NCBI GenBank assembly: GCA_029982755.1
Contig: JARRBR010000013.1
Coordinates: forward strand, 1 to 44,566
DNA from: Rhodocyclaceae bacterium
GTDB lineage: Bacteria > Pseudomonadota > Gammaproteobacteria > Burkholderiales > Rhodocyclaceae
Length of the DNA: 44,566 nucleotides
Reading direction: 5' to 3'
The notes under the pieces were generated by a model. The model was not told the origin of the DNA and ran no database searches. It saw only the letters and a program-made list of their open reading frames with translations. Made by a program: the position numbers and the translations under genes. Shown one piece after another: positions 17,476 through 25,263 of the stretch. Every line of letters begins with the position of its first letter. Position 1 is the stretch's first letter.

Positions 17476-17934
17476 TCACAGCCACCGCCCGAGGGTAGCC
17501 ATGGCGATGGTCAGGAAACCGAGCGCCAGGTTGGTGCCGACCAGCCGGCGAATGCGGGCCAGCGCCGCGCCACCCGCCTTCCAGTCCTCGGCCGCCACCG
17601 CCTTCACCAGGCCGGCATAGGGGACGAAGACCACGAAGGCGAAGATCGCCATCATCACCAGCCCCATCAGCAACATCATGTGCTGGTACAGCGGCGCCGC
17701 GGCAAAACCGAGCCGCAGGATCAGTGCCAGCCCGCTCGCCAGTACCAGCGCGACCGCCGCCCACACCCAGGTGAAGAAGCGCGCCAGCACGCCTCGCCAC
17801 AGGCGCAGCCGCGGCGGCGGCTCAAGCTGGCTGGCGGCCTCGGGGCGCAGGCAGACGTAGGCGAAGAACATCCCGCCCACCCACACGACGACGCCGGCGA
17901 CGTGGAAGAACAGGAGCAGGGGATGGAAGTTCAT
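17476..17934 (-). CDS. CopD-like integral membrane protein
   Basis: 152-residue protein with four predicted membrane helices at about residues 5-27, 50-72, 82-107 and 130-150. The first helix carries FFHVAGVVVWVGGMFF, whose His and VxWxGG pattern is typical of CopD-domain proteins. The family includes copper-import proteins, but many stand-alone members have no known role. The start is the ATG at 17934, with GAAGGA 8 bp upstream; an ATG 9 bp earlier directly abuts that site. A 212-bp gap separates it from the half-size transporter upstream. Confidence 0.85.
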   Translation of the reverse strand: MNFHPLLLFFHVAGVVVWVGGMFFAYVCLRPEAASQLEPPPRLRLWRGVLARFFTWVWAAVALVLASGLALILRLGFAAAPLYQHMMLLMGLVMMAIFAFVVFVPYAGLVKAVAAEDWKAGGAALARIRRLVGTNLALGFLTIAMATLGRWL

Positions 17935-18145
17935 GACGCGCATCCTTCAGCGACCGTGAATCGCGATTGTGCCGGAAAAGCGGCCCGGTGCAGCTCGCTC
18001 AGCCCCCCGGGCGGAAGCTGCCCAGGCTCGGACGGAGCGCCGATGTCGTGCCCCGCGGGCAGCACGCGACAGCCCCTGCGCGCCCCCCGAGGCTCACCCG
18101 CTACCGGTGCCGATCGGCGGCGGGTTTGCGAAGGCCCGCGCGCGG

Positions 18146-18769
18146 CTAGGCGCGCTGGTAGCGCGTGCGGCTCGACAGCACCAGCCCGACGACGCAGGCG
18201 AGCCCGGTGATCACCCAGGTCCACTGCCAGCCGCCTGCGGCGCCGGCCACCCAGGCCACCAGCGGCGGGCCGACGAACTGCCCCGCCGACGAGCACTGCT
18301 GCATCCAGCCGACGGTGGTCGACACCGTGTGCTCGTCCGGCGCCACATGCACCGTGAGCGCGAACAGGGTGGCCGGAATGAGGCCGCCGACCGCGGAGAA
18401 CAGCACCACCGCCAGATAACGCACGACCGGCGCGTCGGCGGCGAGCGGGCTGAAGGCGACGAAGGCGGCCCCCGCCATCGCCAGGAATCCGGCATAGAGC
18501 AGGTGGCGGGCGCACACCCCGCGGTGCAGCAGCCGGCCGGCGGCGACGTTGCCGGTGACGTTCACCAGGCAGGCGAAGGCAGTGAGCAGACCGGCGAGCT
18601 GGCCGGACAGCCCGGCCTGGGCGTAGATCGAGGGCAGGAAGCCGATCACCGCCAGCCACTGGCTGGAATACATCGAGAAGGTGATCGCCACCCGCCACGG
18701 CCCCGCGCTGCCGAGCGTGGCGCGCAGGCGCCTTTGTCCGTGCCGGAATGTGCTGTGTGAACCATCCAT
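18146..18769 (-). CDS. Half-size MFS protein, probably truncated
   Basis: 207 residues with six membrane helices. They look like the second half of a major facilitator: a cytoplasmic-loop-like start (GQRRLRATLGSAGPWRVAIT), helices 7-12, and an ending SSRTRYQRA. MFS proteins are normally about 400 residues with twelve helices, and the N-terminal half is nowhere upstream: the divergent methyltransferase gene begins 144 bp away. The start at 18769 has GAGAGG immediately upstream, so the fragment could still be expressed. It may be a decaying gene or, less likely, a dimeric half transporter. Confidence 0.75.
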   Translation of the reverse strand: MDGSHSTFRHGQRRLRATLGSAGPWRVAITFSMYSSQWLAVIGFLPSIYAQAGLSGQLAGLLTAFACLVNVTGNVAAGRLLHRGVCARHLLYAGFLAMAGAAFVAFSPLAADAPVVRYLAVVLFSAVGGLIPATLFALTVHVAPDEHTVSTTVGWMQQCSSAGQFVGPPLVAWVAGAAGGWQWTWVITGLACVVGLVLSSRTRYQRA

Positions 18770-18912
18770 TTCCTCTCGTCGCCCCAGGGCCGCGAGAGCA
18801 TAGCCGGGATCCCCGCCATCCGCGATGTCAGCGGCACCGGGCGCATCGAAGCTTGGTCGCCCCAGCCGCGCGGAGTACATTTGCGCCCATTGCGCTTTTC
18901 GTCCCAGCCCCC

Positions 18913-19746
18913 ATGACCGCCCAGCACCCCGAGATCCGCCCCGGCCAGTCGCTCGAACTGCTCAAGCAACTCCACATCCTGACCCGCGACGGCAAGCTCA
19001 ACCAGGACAGCCGGCGCAAGCTCAAGCAGGTCTATCACCTGTACCAGTTCATCGAGCCGCTGCTCGCCGAGGCGCTCGCCGAACGCCCCGACATCGAGCT
19101 CGTGGACCACGGCGCGGGCAAGTCCTACCTCGGCTTCATCCTCTACGACCTGTTCTTCAGGCAGCACGCGCCGGCCGGCCGCATCCACGGCATCGAGACC
19201 CGCGACGAGCTGGTGATGAGCTCGCGCCGGCTCGCCGACAAGCTCGGCTTTTCGGCTGGCATGCGCTTCCAGAACCTGAGCGTGGCGGACTCGATCACTT
19301 CCGACCGCCTGCCCGCGCGCATCGACATCGTCACCGCGCTGCACGCCTGCAACACCGCGACCGACGACGCCATCCGCTTCGCGCTGAAGAAAGGCGCGCG
19401 TTCCATCGTGCTGGTGCCGTGCTGCCAGGCCGAGGTCGCCAGCGTGCTGCGCAAGCACAAGCAGCAGGCGCTCAAGCACCCGATCGCGGAACTGTGGCGC
19501 CACCCCATCCACTCCCGCGAGTTCGGCAGCCACGTCACCAACGTGCTGCGCTGCCTCCAGCTCGAGGCCCACGGCTACGAGGTCACGGTGACCGAGCTCG
19601 TCGGCTGGGAGCACTCGATGAAGAACGAGCTCATCATCGCCCGCTTCCAGCCCGACCGCCCCCGCCAGCGTGCGGCGGAACGGGTGGCCGAGTTGCTGGA
19701 TAGCTTCGGCCTGCAGGAACTTTCCGGGCGCTTCTTCACCGAATGA
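18913..19746 (+). CDS. Methyltransf_32-like SAM methyltransferase
   Basis: 277-residue protein of the GSTCD/Methyltransf_32-like type. A short helical lead (KLKQVYHLYQFIEPLL, residues about 37-52) precedes the SAM motif VDHGAGKSYLGFIL at 64-77. It continues with HGIETRDEL, TALHACNTATD (141-151) and VPCCQAEV (168-175). The conserved Cys and His residues in the last two blocks are hallmarks of this family. The biological substrate is unknown. The ATG at 18913 fits the conserved start better than longer in-frame options. It is divergent from the half-size MFS gene and followed by a YdhR-like gene after 52 bp. Confidence 0.88.
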   Translation: MTAQHPEIRPGQSLELLKQLHILTRDGKLNQDSRRKLKQVYHLYQFIEPLLAEALAERPDIELVDHGAGKSYLGFILYDLFFRQHAPAGRIHGIETRDELVMSSRRLADKLGFSAGMRFQNLSVADSITSDRLPARIDIVTALHACNTATDDAIRFALKKGARSIVLVPCCQAEVASVLRKHKQQALKHPIAELWRHPIHSREFGSHVTNVLRCLQLEAHGYEVTVTELVGWEHSMKNELIIARFQPDRPRQRAAERVAELLDSFGLQELSGRFFTE

Positions 19747-19798
19747 ACAGGAGGCCGGCGCGGGCAGGCCGGCACGACACGCGCCAAGGGAGGCCAGC

Positions 19799-20104
19799 AT
19801 GACCGTACTGCTGCAGATCGATTTCCCCTTCTCCGGCCCCTGGGGCGAGGACATGGCCGCGGGCATGAAGGCGCTCGCGGCCTCGATCGCCGGGGAGCCG
19901 GGGCTGATCTGGAAGATCTGGACCGAGAACCGCGAGGCGGGCGAGGCCGGCGGCATCTACCTGTTCACCGACCGCGGCAGCGCCCAGGCCTACCTCGAGA
20001 TGCACCGCGCACGCCTGCTCGCCTTCGGCATCGCGACGGTCAATGCCAAGCTGTTCGACGTCAATCGGAACCTGTCGCTGATCGATCGCGCCCCGCTGTC
20101 CTGA
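19799..20104 (+). CDS. YdhR-like monooxygenase
   Basis: 101-residue ferredoxin-like-fold protein of the YdhR (putative mono-oxygenase) family. Near full-length agreement with the family pattern: LLQIDFPFSGPWGEDM at the N-terminus, GLIWKIWTEN near 40, GGIYLFTDRGSAQAYL, and VNAKLFDVN near 82-90. Length equals the E. coli protein. The biochemical activity of YdhR is not established. A strong AAGGGAGG lies 6 bp before the ATG. It may be co-transcribed with the upstream methyltransferase gene. Confidence 0.93.
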   Translation: MTVLLQIDFPFSGPWGEDMAAGMKALAASIAGEPGLIWKIWTENREAGEAGGIYLFTDRGSAQAYLEMHRARLLAFGIATVNAKLFDVNRNLSLIDRAPLS

Positions 20105-20156
20105 GCGCCCGCCCGGGCGCCCGTGGAGGGCGGGCGGGCCAGCCGCTCGCACGCAC

Positions 20157-21134
20157 ATGACCGCTCCCCGCACCCCGCTGTCCTTCCTGCTGTCCTCGGC
20201 CCACGGCGACAAGTTCCCGCACCGGCTGGTGGCGGATTTTCCGCACATCGCGCGCAAGCTCGAGGAGCTGTGGAACGATCCGGAAGCGCTGACCGAGTAC
20301 TTCTCGGAGCTGATGGTGTCGAAGCGCCCCGGACGGCGCGGCTTCCCGCCCGAGGTCGGCGCCGAGATCCTGGCGCTGAGCCTGGCCTACGACCGCATCG
20401 GCGCGCTCCACCCGCCGGAACAGGAGCCCCCCGCACACCCCGAAGGCCCCTCGCGCCACGCCTGGGATTTCGAGCGCGCGGTCGCCGAACTCGACCGCCT
20501 CGACGTGTCCCGGACCATGGCCGGCTTCGTGCGCGCGGTGGAGAGCGGCGACGAACACGTCTGCCGGCTGCTGCTCGACGCCGGCTTCGACGTCAATGCA
20601 CGCGACGCCCGCCAATGGACGCCGCTGATGGTCGCCGCCTTCAGCGGCCGTGAATCCCTGGCGCTCGAACTCATCCGCCTCGGCGCCAGCCTGGACGCGC
20701 AGGACGCGGACGGCTACACGCCGCTGCACTGGAGCGCGCTCAACGGACACGTCGCGGTGGTGGACCTGCTGCTGCGGCGGGGCGCGGACGTGGACGCCCT
20801 CAGCCTCGCGGGCATCACCGCGCTGCTGCAGGCCTCGGCGCGCGGCCATGCGGCGGTGGTGGAGCTGCTGCTGCGCCACAAGGCCCGGGTCAACATCGTG
20901 GCCGCAGACGGCTCGACCGCGCTGCTGAAGGCGGTCGCCAACGGCCACTGGCGGATCACCAACATGCTGCTCGACGCCGGCGCATCGACGCACGTCACCA
21001 TGCAGAGCGGCGTCACCCTGGCCGAGATCGCCGCGCGCTCGCGGGACCCGCGCATCCGCGAACGCATCGCAATTGCCATCCGCATGGAACGACGCGGCGA
21101 CGCGCCGCTGCAGCACGAGGATCCGCAGCACTGA
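20157..21134 (+). CDS. Ankyrin-repeat protein
   Basis: 325-residue cytoplasmic protein. Residues 1-115 form a helical N-terminal domain (FLLSSAHGDKFPHRLVADFP) that I do not recognise. Residues about 121-285 hold five ankyrin repeats, seen as successive TPLxxAxxxGxxxxxxxLLxxGAxxx units (WTPLMVAAFSG, YTPLHWSALNG, ITALLQASARG, STALLKAVANG). Ankyrin stacks mediate protein binding. There is no secretion signal. The gene follows the YdhR-like gene by 52 bp and is followed by a strong GC hairpin, so the three plus-strand genes may form one unit. Confidence 0.9.
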   Translation: MTAPRTPLSFLLSSAHGDKFPHRLVADFPHIARKLEELWNDPEALTEYFSELMVSKRPGRRGFPPEVGAEILALSLAYDRIGALHPPEQEPPAHPEGPSRHAWDFERAVAELDRLDVSRTMAGFVRAVESGDEHVCRLLLDAGFDVNARDARQWTPLMVAAFSGRESLALELIRLGASLDAQDADGYTPLHWSALNGHVAVVDLLLRRGADVDALSLAGITALLQASARGHAAVVELLLRHKARVNIVAADGSTALLKAVANGHWRITNMLLDAGASTHVTMQSGVTLAEIAARSRDPRIRERIAIAIRMERRGDAPLQHEDPQH

Positions 21135-21139
21135 GTTTC

Positions 21140-21169
21140 CCGCCGCAGCGCGCCTGGAGGCGCCGGCGG
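21140..21169 (+). terminator. GC-rich hairpin after the ankyrin gene
   Basis: CCGCCG (21140-21145) pairs with CGGCGG (21164-21169), and GCGCC (21150-21154) with GGCGC (21159-21163) around a TGGA loop; four bases are bulged on the 5' side. It lies 6 bp after the ankyrin stop. No clear T run follows, so the terminator call is tentative. Confidence 0.45.
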
Positions 21170-21340
21170 CGGGGTTACAATCCGGGGCCGCATGCGCCCG
21201 AGCCGGAAATTGTCCCTCCCTCGCCTCCCCCGCCGCCACGACGCCCTCGCCATCGGTGGCCGTGATCCCTCAGCCCCCTGCCCGACCGGCGAGCGCCGCG
21301 TCCCGCCCGGCCGCTGCGCGATGCGGGCGCAGGATCCGGC

Positions 21341-22519
21341 ATGACGGGAGGACCTGGCGCCCTGCTTGCGGTGCTGGTGGTGGCGCTGACCTCGCTCGGC
21401 CCGCTGTCCACCGACTTCTACCTGCCCTCGCTGCCGGCGATCGGGCGTGCGCTGGCGACCGACAGCGCGGGCGTGCAGCTGACGCTGTCGGTCTACCTGC
21501 TCGGCTTCGGCTTCGGCCAGCTGCTGCTCGGCCCGCTATCCGACCGCTACGGGCGGCGCCCGGTGATGCTGTGGGGCATGGCGGTGTTCGTGCTGTCCTC
21601 GGCGGCCTGCGCGCTCGCCACCTCGATCGAGGCCCTGGTGGCGGCGCGCCTGGTGCAGGCCCTGGGCGCCTGTGCGGGGCCGGTGCTGGGGCGCGCGGTG
21701 GTGCGCGACGTGTATGGACCGCAGGACTCCGCGCGCATGCTGTCGCACGTGTCCACCGCCACCGCGCTCGCGCCGCTGCTGGCGCCGATCTTCGGCGGCT
21801 GGCTCACCGCCGGCTTCGGCTGGCGCGCAAGCTTCGTGGTGCTCACCGTCTACGGCACCGTGCTGATGCTGATGGTGTGGCGCCTGCTGCACGAGACCAA
21901 CGCCCATCCCGATGCGCGCGCCATGCACCCGGCGCGCATGCTCGCCAACTACCGCACCCTGCTCGCCGATCCCGGCTACCGCAGCGCACTGCTGATCGGC
22001 TGCGGCGCCTTCGCGGCGCTGTTCGCCTTCATCTCCGGCTCGCCCTTCGTCTATATCGAGCTGTTCGGCATGTCGCCGGTGCAGATGGGGCTCGCCTTCG
22101 GCGTCAACGTGACCGGCTTCATGCTCGGCACCGTGATGTCGGCAGGGCTGTCGAGGCGGCTCGGCCCCGCATGCCTGATCCGCATCGGCGTGCTCGCGGG
22201 CGGCGCCTGCGGCGCCGTGCTCGCCGCGCTGGCGCTCGCCGGCGTCATGCATCCGGCGGCGGTCATGGTCCCGGTGTGGGGCGTCACCGCCGCGATCGGC
22301 TTGATCCTGCCCAACGCCACCGCGCTCGGGCTGGCCGGCTACCCCAAGATGGCGGGCGCGGCGGCCTCGCTGATGGGTTTCGTGCAGATGGGCCTGGGCG
22401 CAGGCGCCGGCATGGTGGTCGGCCACGGCGTGCAGCACAGCACCCTGCCCCTGGCGCTGACCATGGCCAGCGCGATGCTGTTCAGCCTGCTGGTATGGCG
22501 CCTTGGGCCGCGGCGCTGA
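21341..22519 (+). CDS. Bcr/CflA-family multidrug efflux MFS transporter
   Basis: 392 residues with twelve membrane helices, the usual size for Bcr/CflA proton-drug antiporters of the inner membrane. The family start LSTDFYLPSLPAIGRAL is at about 22-38, with motif A GPLSDRYGRRPVML at 64-77. Motif C-like residues follow in helix 5 (APLLAPIFGGWL). The substrate is unknown. The start has AGGAT 9 bp upstream. The last 38 bp overlap the end of the convergent caspase-like gene. The 206-bp upstream gap contains TACAAT at 21176-21181, a possible -10 without a convincing -35. Confidence 0.93.
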   Translation: MTGGPGALLAVLVVALTSLGPLSTDFYLPSLPAIGRALATDSAGVQLTLSVYLLGFGFGQLLLGPLSDRYGRRPVMLWGMAVFVLSSAACALATSIEALVAARLVQALGACAGPVLGRAVVRDVYGPQDSARMLSHVSTATALAPLLAPIFGGWLTAGFGWRASFVVLTVYGTVLMLMVWRLLHETNAHPDARAMHPARMLANYRTLLADPGYRSALLIGCGAFAALFAFISGSPFVYIELFGMSPVQMGLAFGVNVTGFMLGTVMSAGLSRRLGPACLIRIGVLAGGACGAVLAALALAGVMHPAAVMVPVWGVTAAIGLILPNATALGLAGYPKMAGAAASLMGFVQMGLGAGAGMVVGHGVQHSTLPLALTMASAMLFSLLVWRLGPRR

Positions 22520-23195
22520 AACCCTGCCCTGGGGCGCGCACGCGTGTGCGGCATCCTGCAAAGAGCACTAGATTCATGTCGCGCGCGAGACATGCCGCAC
22601 GCAAGGCGCGCACCGGCACTGCATGCTTCTCCAGCAGCGCGCCTGCGTAGCCCTCGGCAAAGGGATAGTCGGCCGGAAGCAGATAGGTTTCGCCAGCGCA
22701 CTCGACACCATGTCCGGTCGAATAGATCACCGCGTCCGCGCACGCACGCGATCGGGCCGCAAAGGCGTGCAGCGCGCCGAGCAGGGACGCGCGCTCCGGG
22801 GCGATGCCGGTTGTCACGGCGAACCCGTTCGCGGCCATGCAGGCCGAAATCCGGCGCTCGTCCCACGCCGCACCAAAAAGCAGCCAGCCACCCGCCTCCG
22901 GATAGTCCGAAACGACCAACACCAGCGCCGCGCGCTCGCCTGACGACGCGTCGGCAGCCGGAGGCCATCGCCACGGCTCGTCGACCGGGAGACCGACCCA
23001 TTCGGGCACCTGCAGGCCCGCGCTATTGGCTTGCGTGCGTGCGCGCAAGGCCTCGGCGAACGTGCCGAGACCGAGCGGCTCGCCGGCGGCGAGCTCGATC
23101 AGCGCGGTGGCGAAGGGGTTGCCACCCTTCGCATCGCGATCGAGCGTTTCGCCGCCCGCGTATGTGGCGAAAATGACCGCAGCGGGAACGCTCAT
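22482..23195 (-). CDS. Caspase-like protein with permuted p10-p20 order
   Basis: 237-residue caspase-fold (peptidase C14-like) protein. Residues 1-78 resemble the normal C-terminal part of bacterial caspase-like enzymes (VIFATYAGGETLD, GGNPFATALIELA, LQVPEWVGLP). Residues about 88-218 resemble the normal N-terminal p20 part: ALVLVVSDYPE, then YSTGHGVECAGETYLLPADY with candidate catalytic His162, then NLVLFAGCRTR with candidate Cys215. Nothing p10-like follows the Cys. The order is therefore p10-p20, as in algal type III metacaspases. The acidic residue often two before the Cys is Ala here. It starts 39 bp after the SGNH-metacaspase gene, same strand. Activity is inferred only. Confidence 0.8.
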   Translation of the reverse strand: MSVPAAVIFATYAGGETLDRDAKGGNPFATALIELAAGEPLGLGTFAEALRARTQANSAGLQVPEWVGLPVDEPWRWPPAADASSGERAALVLVVSDYPEAGGWLLFGAAWDERRISACMAANGFAVTTGIAPERASLLGALHAFAARSRACADAVIYSTGHGVECAGETYLLPADYPFAEGYAGALLEKHAVPVRALRAACLARDMNLVLFAGCRTRVRAPGQGFSAAAQGAIPAG

Positions 23196-23217
23196 CCCCC
23201 CACCCCCTACCCCTCCC
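23196..23217 (-). promoter_or_regulatory. G-quadruplex-type tract abutting a start codon
   Basis: On the minus strand four G runs of 3, 4, 5 and 6 bases, separated by 1, 2 and 1 bases, end directly at the ATG of the permuted caspase gene. The tract contains GGAGGGG-like ribosome-binding sequence, so folding in the mRNA could mask translation initiation. Seen in sequence; the effect is inference. Confidence 0.5.
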
Positions 23218-23234
23218 GAAGCATCGCCCGGGCC

Positions 23235-25103
23235 TCAGATGCTGAACGGCATCTCGGCGGCCAGCACCTCCGGACTGCGCCCGATCAGGGTCAGGCGGGG
23301 GGTCTGGCTGGGCGGCATGTTGGCGACGATGCGCTTGACCAGCGTCGCCCAGTCGCCGTCGTAGCGCCCCTCGTCCCACACGCGCAGCAGCTCCTGGGTG
23401 AAGCGGCCGTTGCCCACGCCGTCCTGCGACTCCTGGTTGTCCTGGCAGCCGGCGACCAGCAGCACCGGGCAGCGCAGCGGCATGTCGAGCTCGCGGGTGA
23501 GCACGCGCTCGTCGGGGCCGCGATGCTGGCGGCCGAGGGCGGTGTAGAAGTCGCGATGGGTGCGGAAGGTCTTCATCGCCAGTGACAGCGGCAGCAGGCG
23601 GGTGCGCACGGCCGGCGCACCATCGGCCGCCACCGGCTGGGCGGTGCGCGCAGCGCGCGACACCGTGCCGCTGTGGCAGCTGTCCGAGATCATGACGATG
23701 CGCACGTCGTCGGCGAACTTCGACCACAGCTCGTAGAGCTCGTCGTCGATCAGCATGCCGTCGTACAGGCACAGGGTCTCGTCGGCGCCGTCGTCCTCGT
23801 CGGCGTTGAAGTCCGGCACCTGGCTGCCGTGGCCGGCGTAGGTGAGCATGAACACGTCGCCCGCCTTGAGCCTGGCCGCCGCGTCGGCGAGCGCCTTCTT
23901 GACCGCGTCGCGGGTGGCCGCCTCGTCGAGCAGCACGGTGCGCTTCTCGAAGCCGCGCTCGGCGGCGATGCGCTCCATGTCCTCGGCGTCGAAATGGCAG
24001 CCGAAGAGCTCGGCATCGCCGCCGTAGTGCGCGGCGTCGATCTTGTTGAGGCCGATGTGCACCGACCAGCCGCGGCGGGCCGGCGCCGCGGCCTTCGCGG
24101 CTGCCTTCGCGGCAGGCTTCTTGCCGGTGCCGCGCGAGCGCGGCGCCGCGGTGCGCCCGGCCACCGCCTGGATGGCCTTCTCGAAGCGCTCGGCGACCCG
24201 TCCGTAGCCGGGGTTCTTCGGATGCAGCTCGTCGTGCCAGACCGCCAGCGTGTTGCCCACCGCGCCGCGCGCATCGACGTGGACCGCGCGCGGGCCGAAG
24301 CGCGCCACGAGCTGGCGCAGGCGTTCGTTGAAGCGGTCGATCATGTGCGCGGCGATGCCGCGCTGCACCGCGCCGTCCTTGATGCCGCGCGAGAGCATCG
24401 GCTTGCCCAGCCACTTGCCGGCGTTGGGGATCACGTAGTCGTAGCCGTGGCAGATCGTCACCACGCCGGGCAGGGCCTCGACGTCGCGCAGCACGCGCTC
24501 GTACATCGCCAGCGCATGGTCGAGCAGCTGCTCGAAGCTCGGCAGCACGTGCGCCGCCGGCGACAGCGCGGGGTCGAAGTCGCGCAGGTGGGCGCGCAGG
24601 TTGCCGCCGCCGAGGGCATCGTTGCCGCCGGCCGAGAGCAGGAAGATCGAGGCCTTCGCCTCGCCGATCGCGTCGACGTACTCGCGGTCCTTGAGCATGT
24701 TCTCCAGCGTGTCGCCGGCCGCATCCAGGCTGCGCACCGCGAAGCCCTTCGTGTACAGGTGGTCGATCGTGTCCTCGAGCTTGATCGGGTACTGGAACCA
24801 GGAGTCGCCCTCGGACACCAGCACCGGGCCCTTGTAGCCATCGGCGATCATGCGGTCGAAGCGGATGCGGCGGCGCATGCGCGCGATGCCGTTGGCGAAG
24901 TTCATCGCCGCCTCGCTGCGCGCCCGCGCCTCGGCGGGGTCGGCCGGGAGCTCCACGGTGTCGGGGTTGAGCTGCAGCCTGGGGTGGAACAGCCCGGAGT
25001 GCTCGTCGTCGGTGACGAAGTAGTCGGCCAGTTCGCTCTCGGGGACGGAGAGGTCGGCGAGCTTGCGGTTGAGTTCGGCGGGGGTGATGCGCGGAGCGGG
25101 CAT
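23235..25103 (-). CDS. SGNH hydrolase-metacaspase fusion protein
   Basis: 622 residues, two enzyme domains. Residues about 90-315 are an SGNH/GDSL-like hydrolase: SEGDSWF with Ser101, GGND at 159-162, and a DELHP block with Asp291 and His294. An Ala/Lys-rich linker (about 321-343) leads to a metacaspase-like domain with TYAGHGSQ (His425), acidic NADEDDGADE (433-442, possibly calcium-binding) and SDSCHSG (Cys476). Both catalytic sets look complete. There is no signal peptide or membrane helix, so it is probably cytoplasmic. The start has AGGAG 6 bp upstream. It sits between a histidine kinase gene and a second caspase-like gene on the same strand. A suicide or defence role is inference. Confidence 0.9.
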   Translation of the reverse strand: MPAPRITPAELNRKLADLSVPESELADYFVTDDEHSGLFHPRLQLNPDTVELPADPAEARARSEAAMNFANGIARMRRRIRFDRMIADGYKGPVLVSEGDSWFQYPIKLEDTIDHLYTKGFAVRSLDAAGDTLENMLKDREYVDAIGEAKASIFLLSAGGNDALGGGNLRAHLRDFDPALSPAAHVLPSFEQLLDHALAMYERVLRDVEALPGVVTICHGYDYVIPNAGKWLGKPMLSRGIKDGAVQRGIAAHMIDRFNERLRQLVARFGPRAVHVDARGAVGNTLAVWHDELHPKNPGYGRVAERFEKAIQAVAGRTAAPRSRGTGKKPAAKAAAKAAAPARRGWSVHIGLNKIDAAHYGGDAELFGCHFDAEDMERIAAERGFEKRTVLLDEAATRDAVKKALADAAARLKAGDVFMLTYAGHGSQVPDFNADEDDGADETLCLYDGMLIDDELYELWSKFADDVRIVMISDSCHSGTVSRAARTAQPVAADGAPAVRTRLLPLSLAMKTFRTHRDFYTALGRQHRGPDERVLTRELDMPLRCPVLLVAGCQDNQESQDGVGNGRFTQELLRVWDEGRYDGDWATLVKRIVANMPPSQTPRLTLIGRSPEVLAAEMPFSI

Positions 25104-25263
25104 GGAAGTCTCCTGTTGCGCTTCGACGATGGCGGAACGCGCACCCGCGCCGGGGCAGCCGGCCAGCGAAGGCCGCCCCAGGTCGGGCACTGCGGGATTC
25201 GCTTCAGCATAGGCAGGGCTTTGCGCCCTGTCCATGTGATCCGCATGCCGGCGGCGGCGCGCC

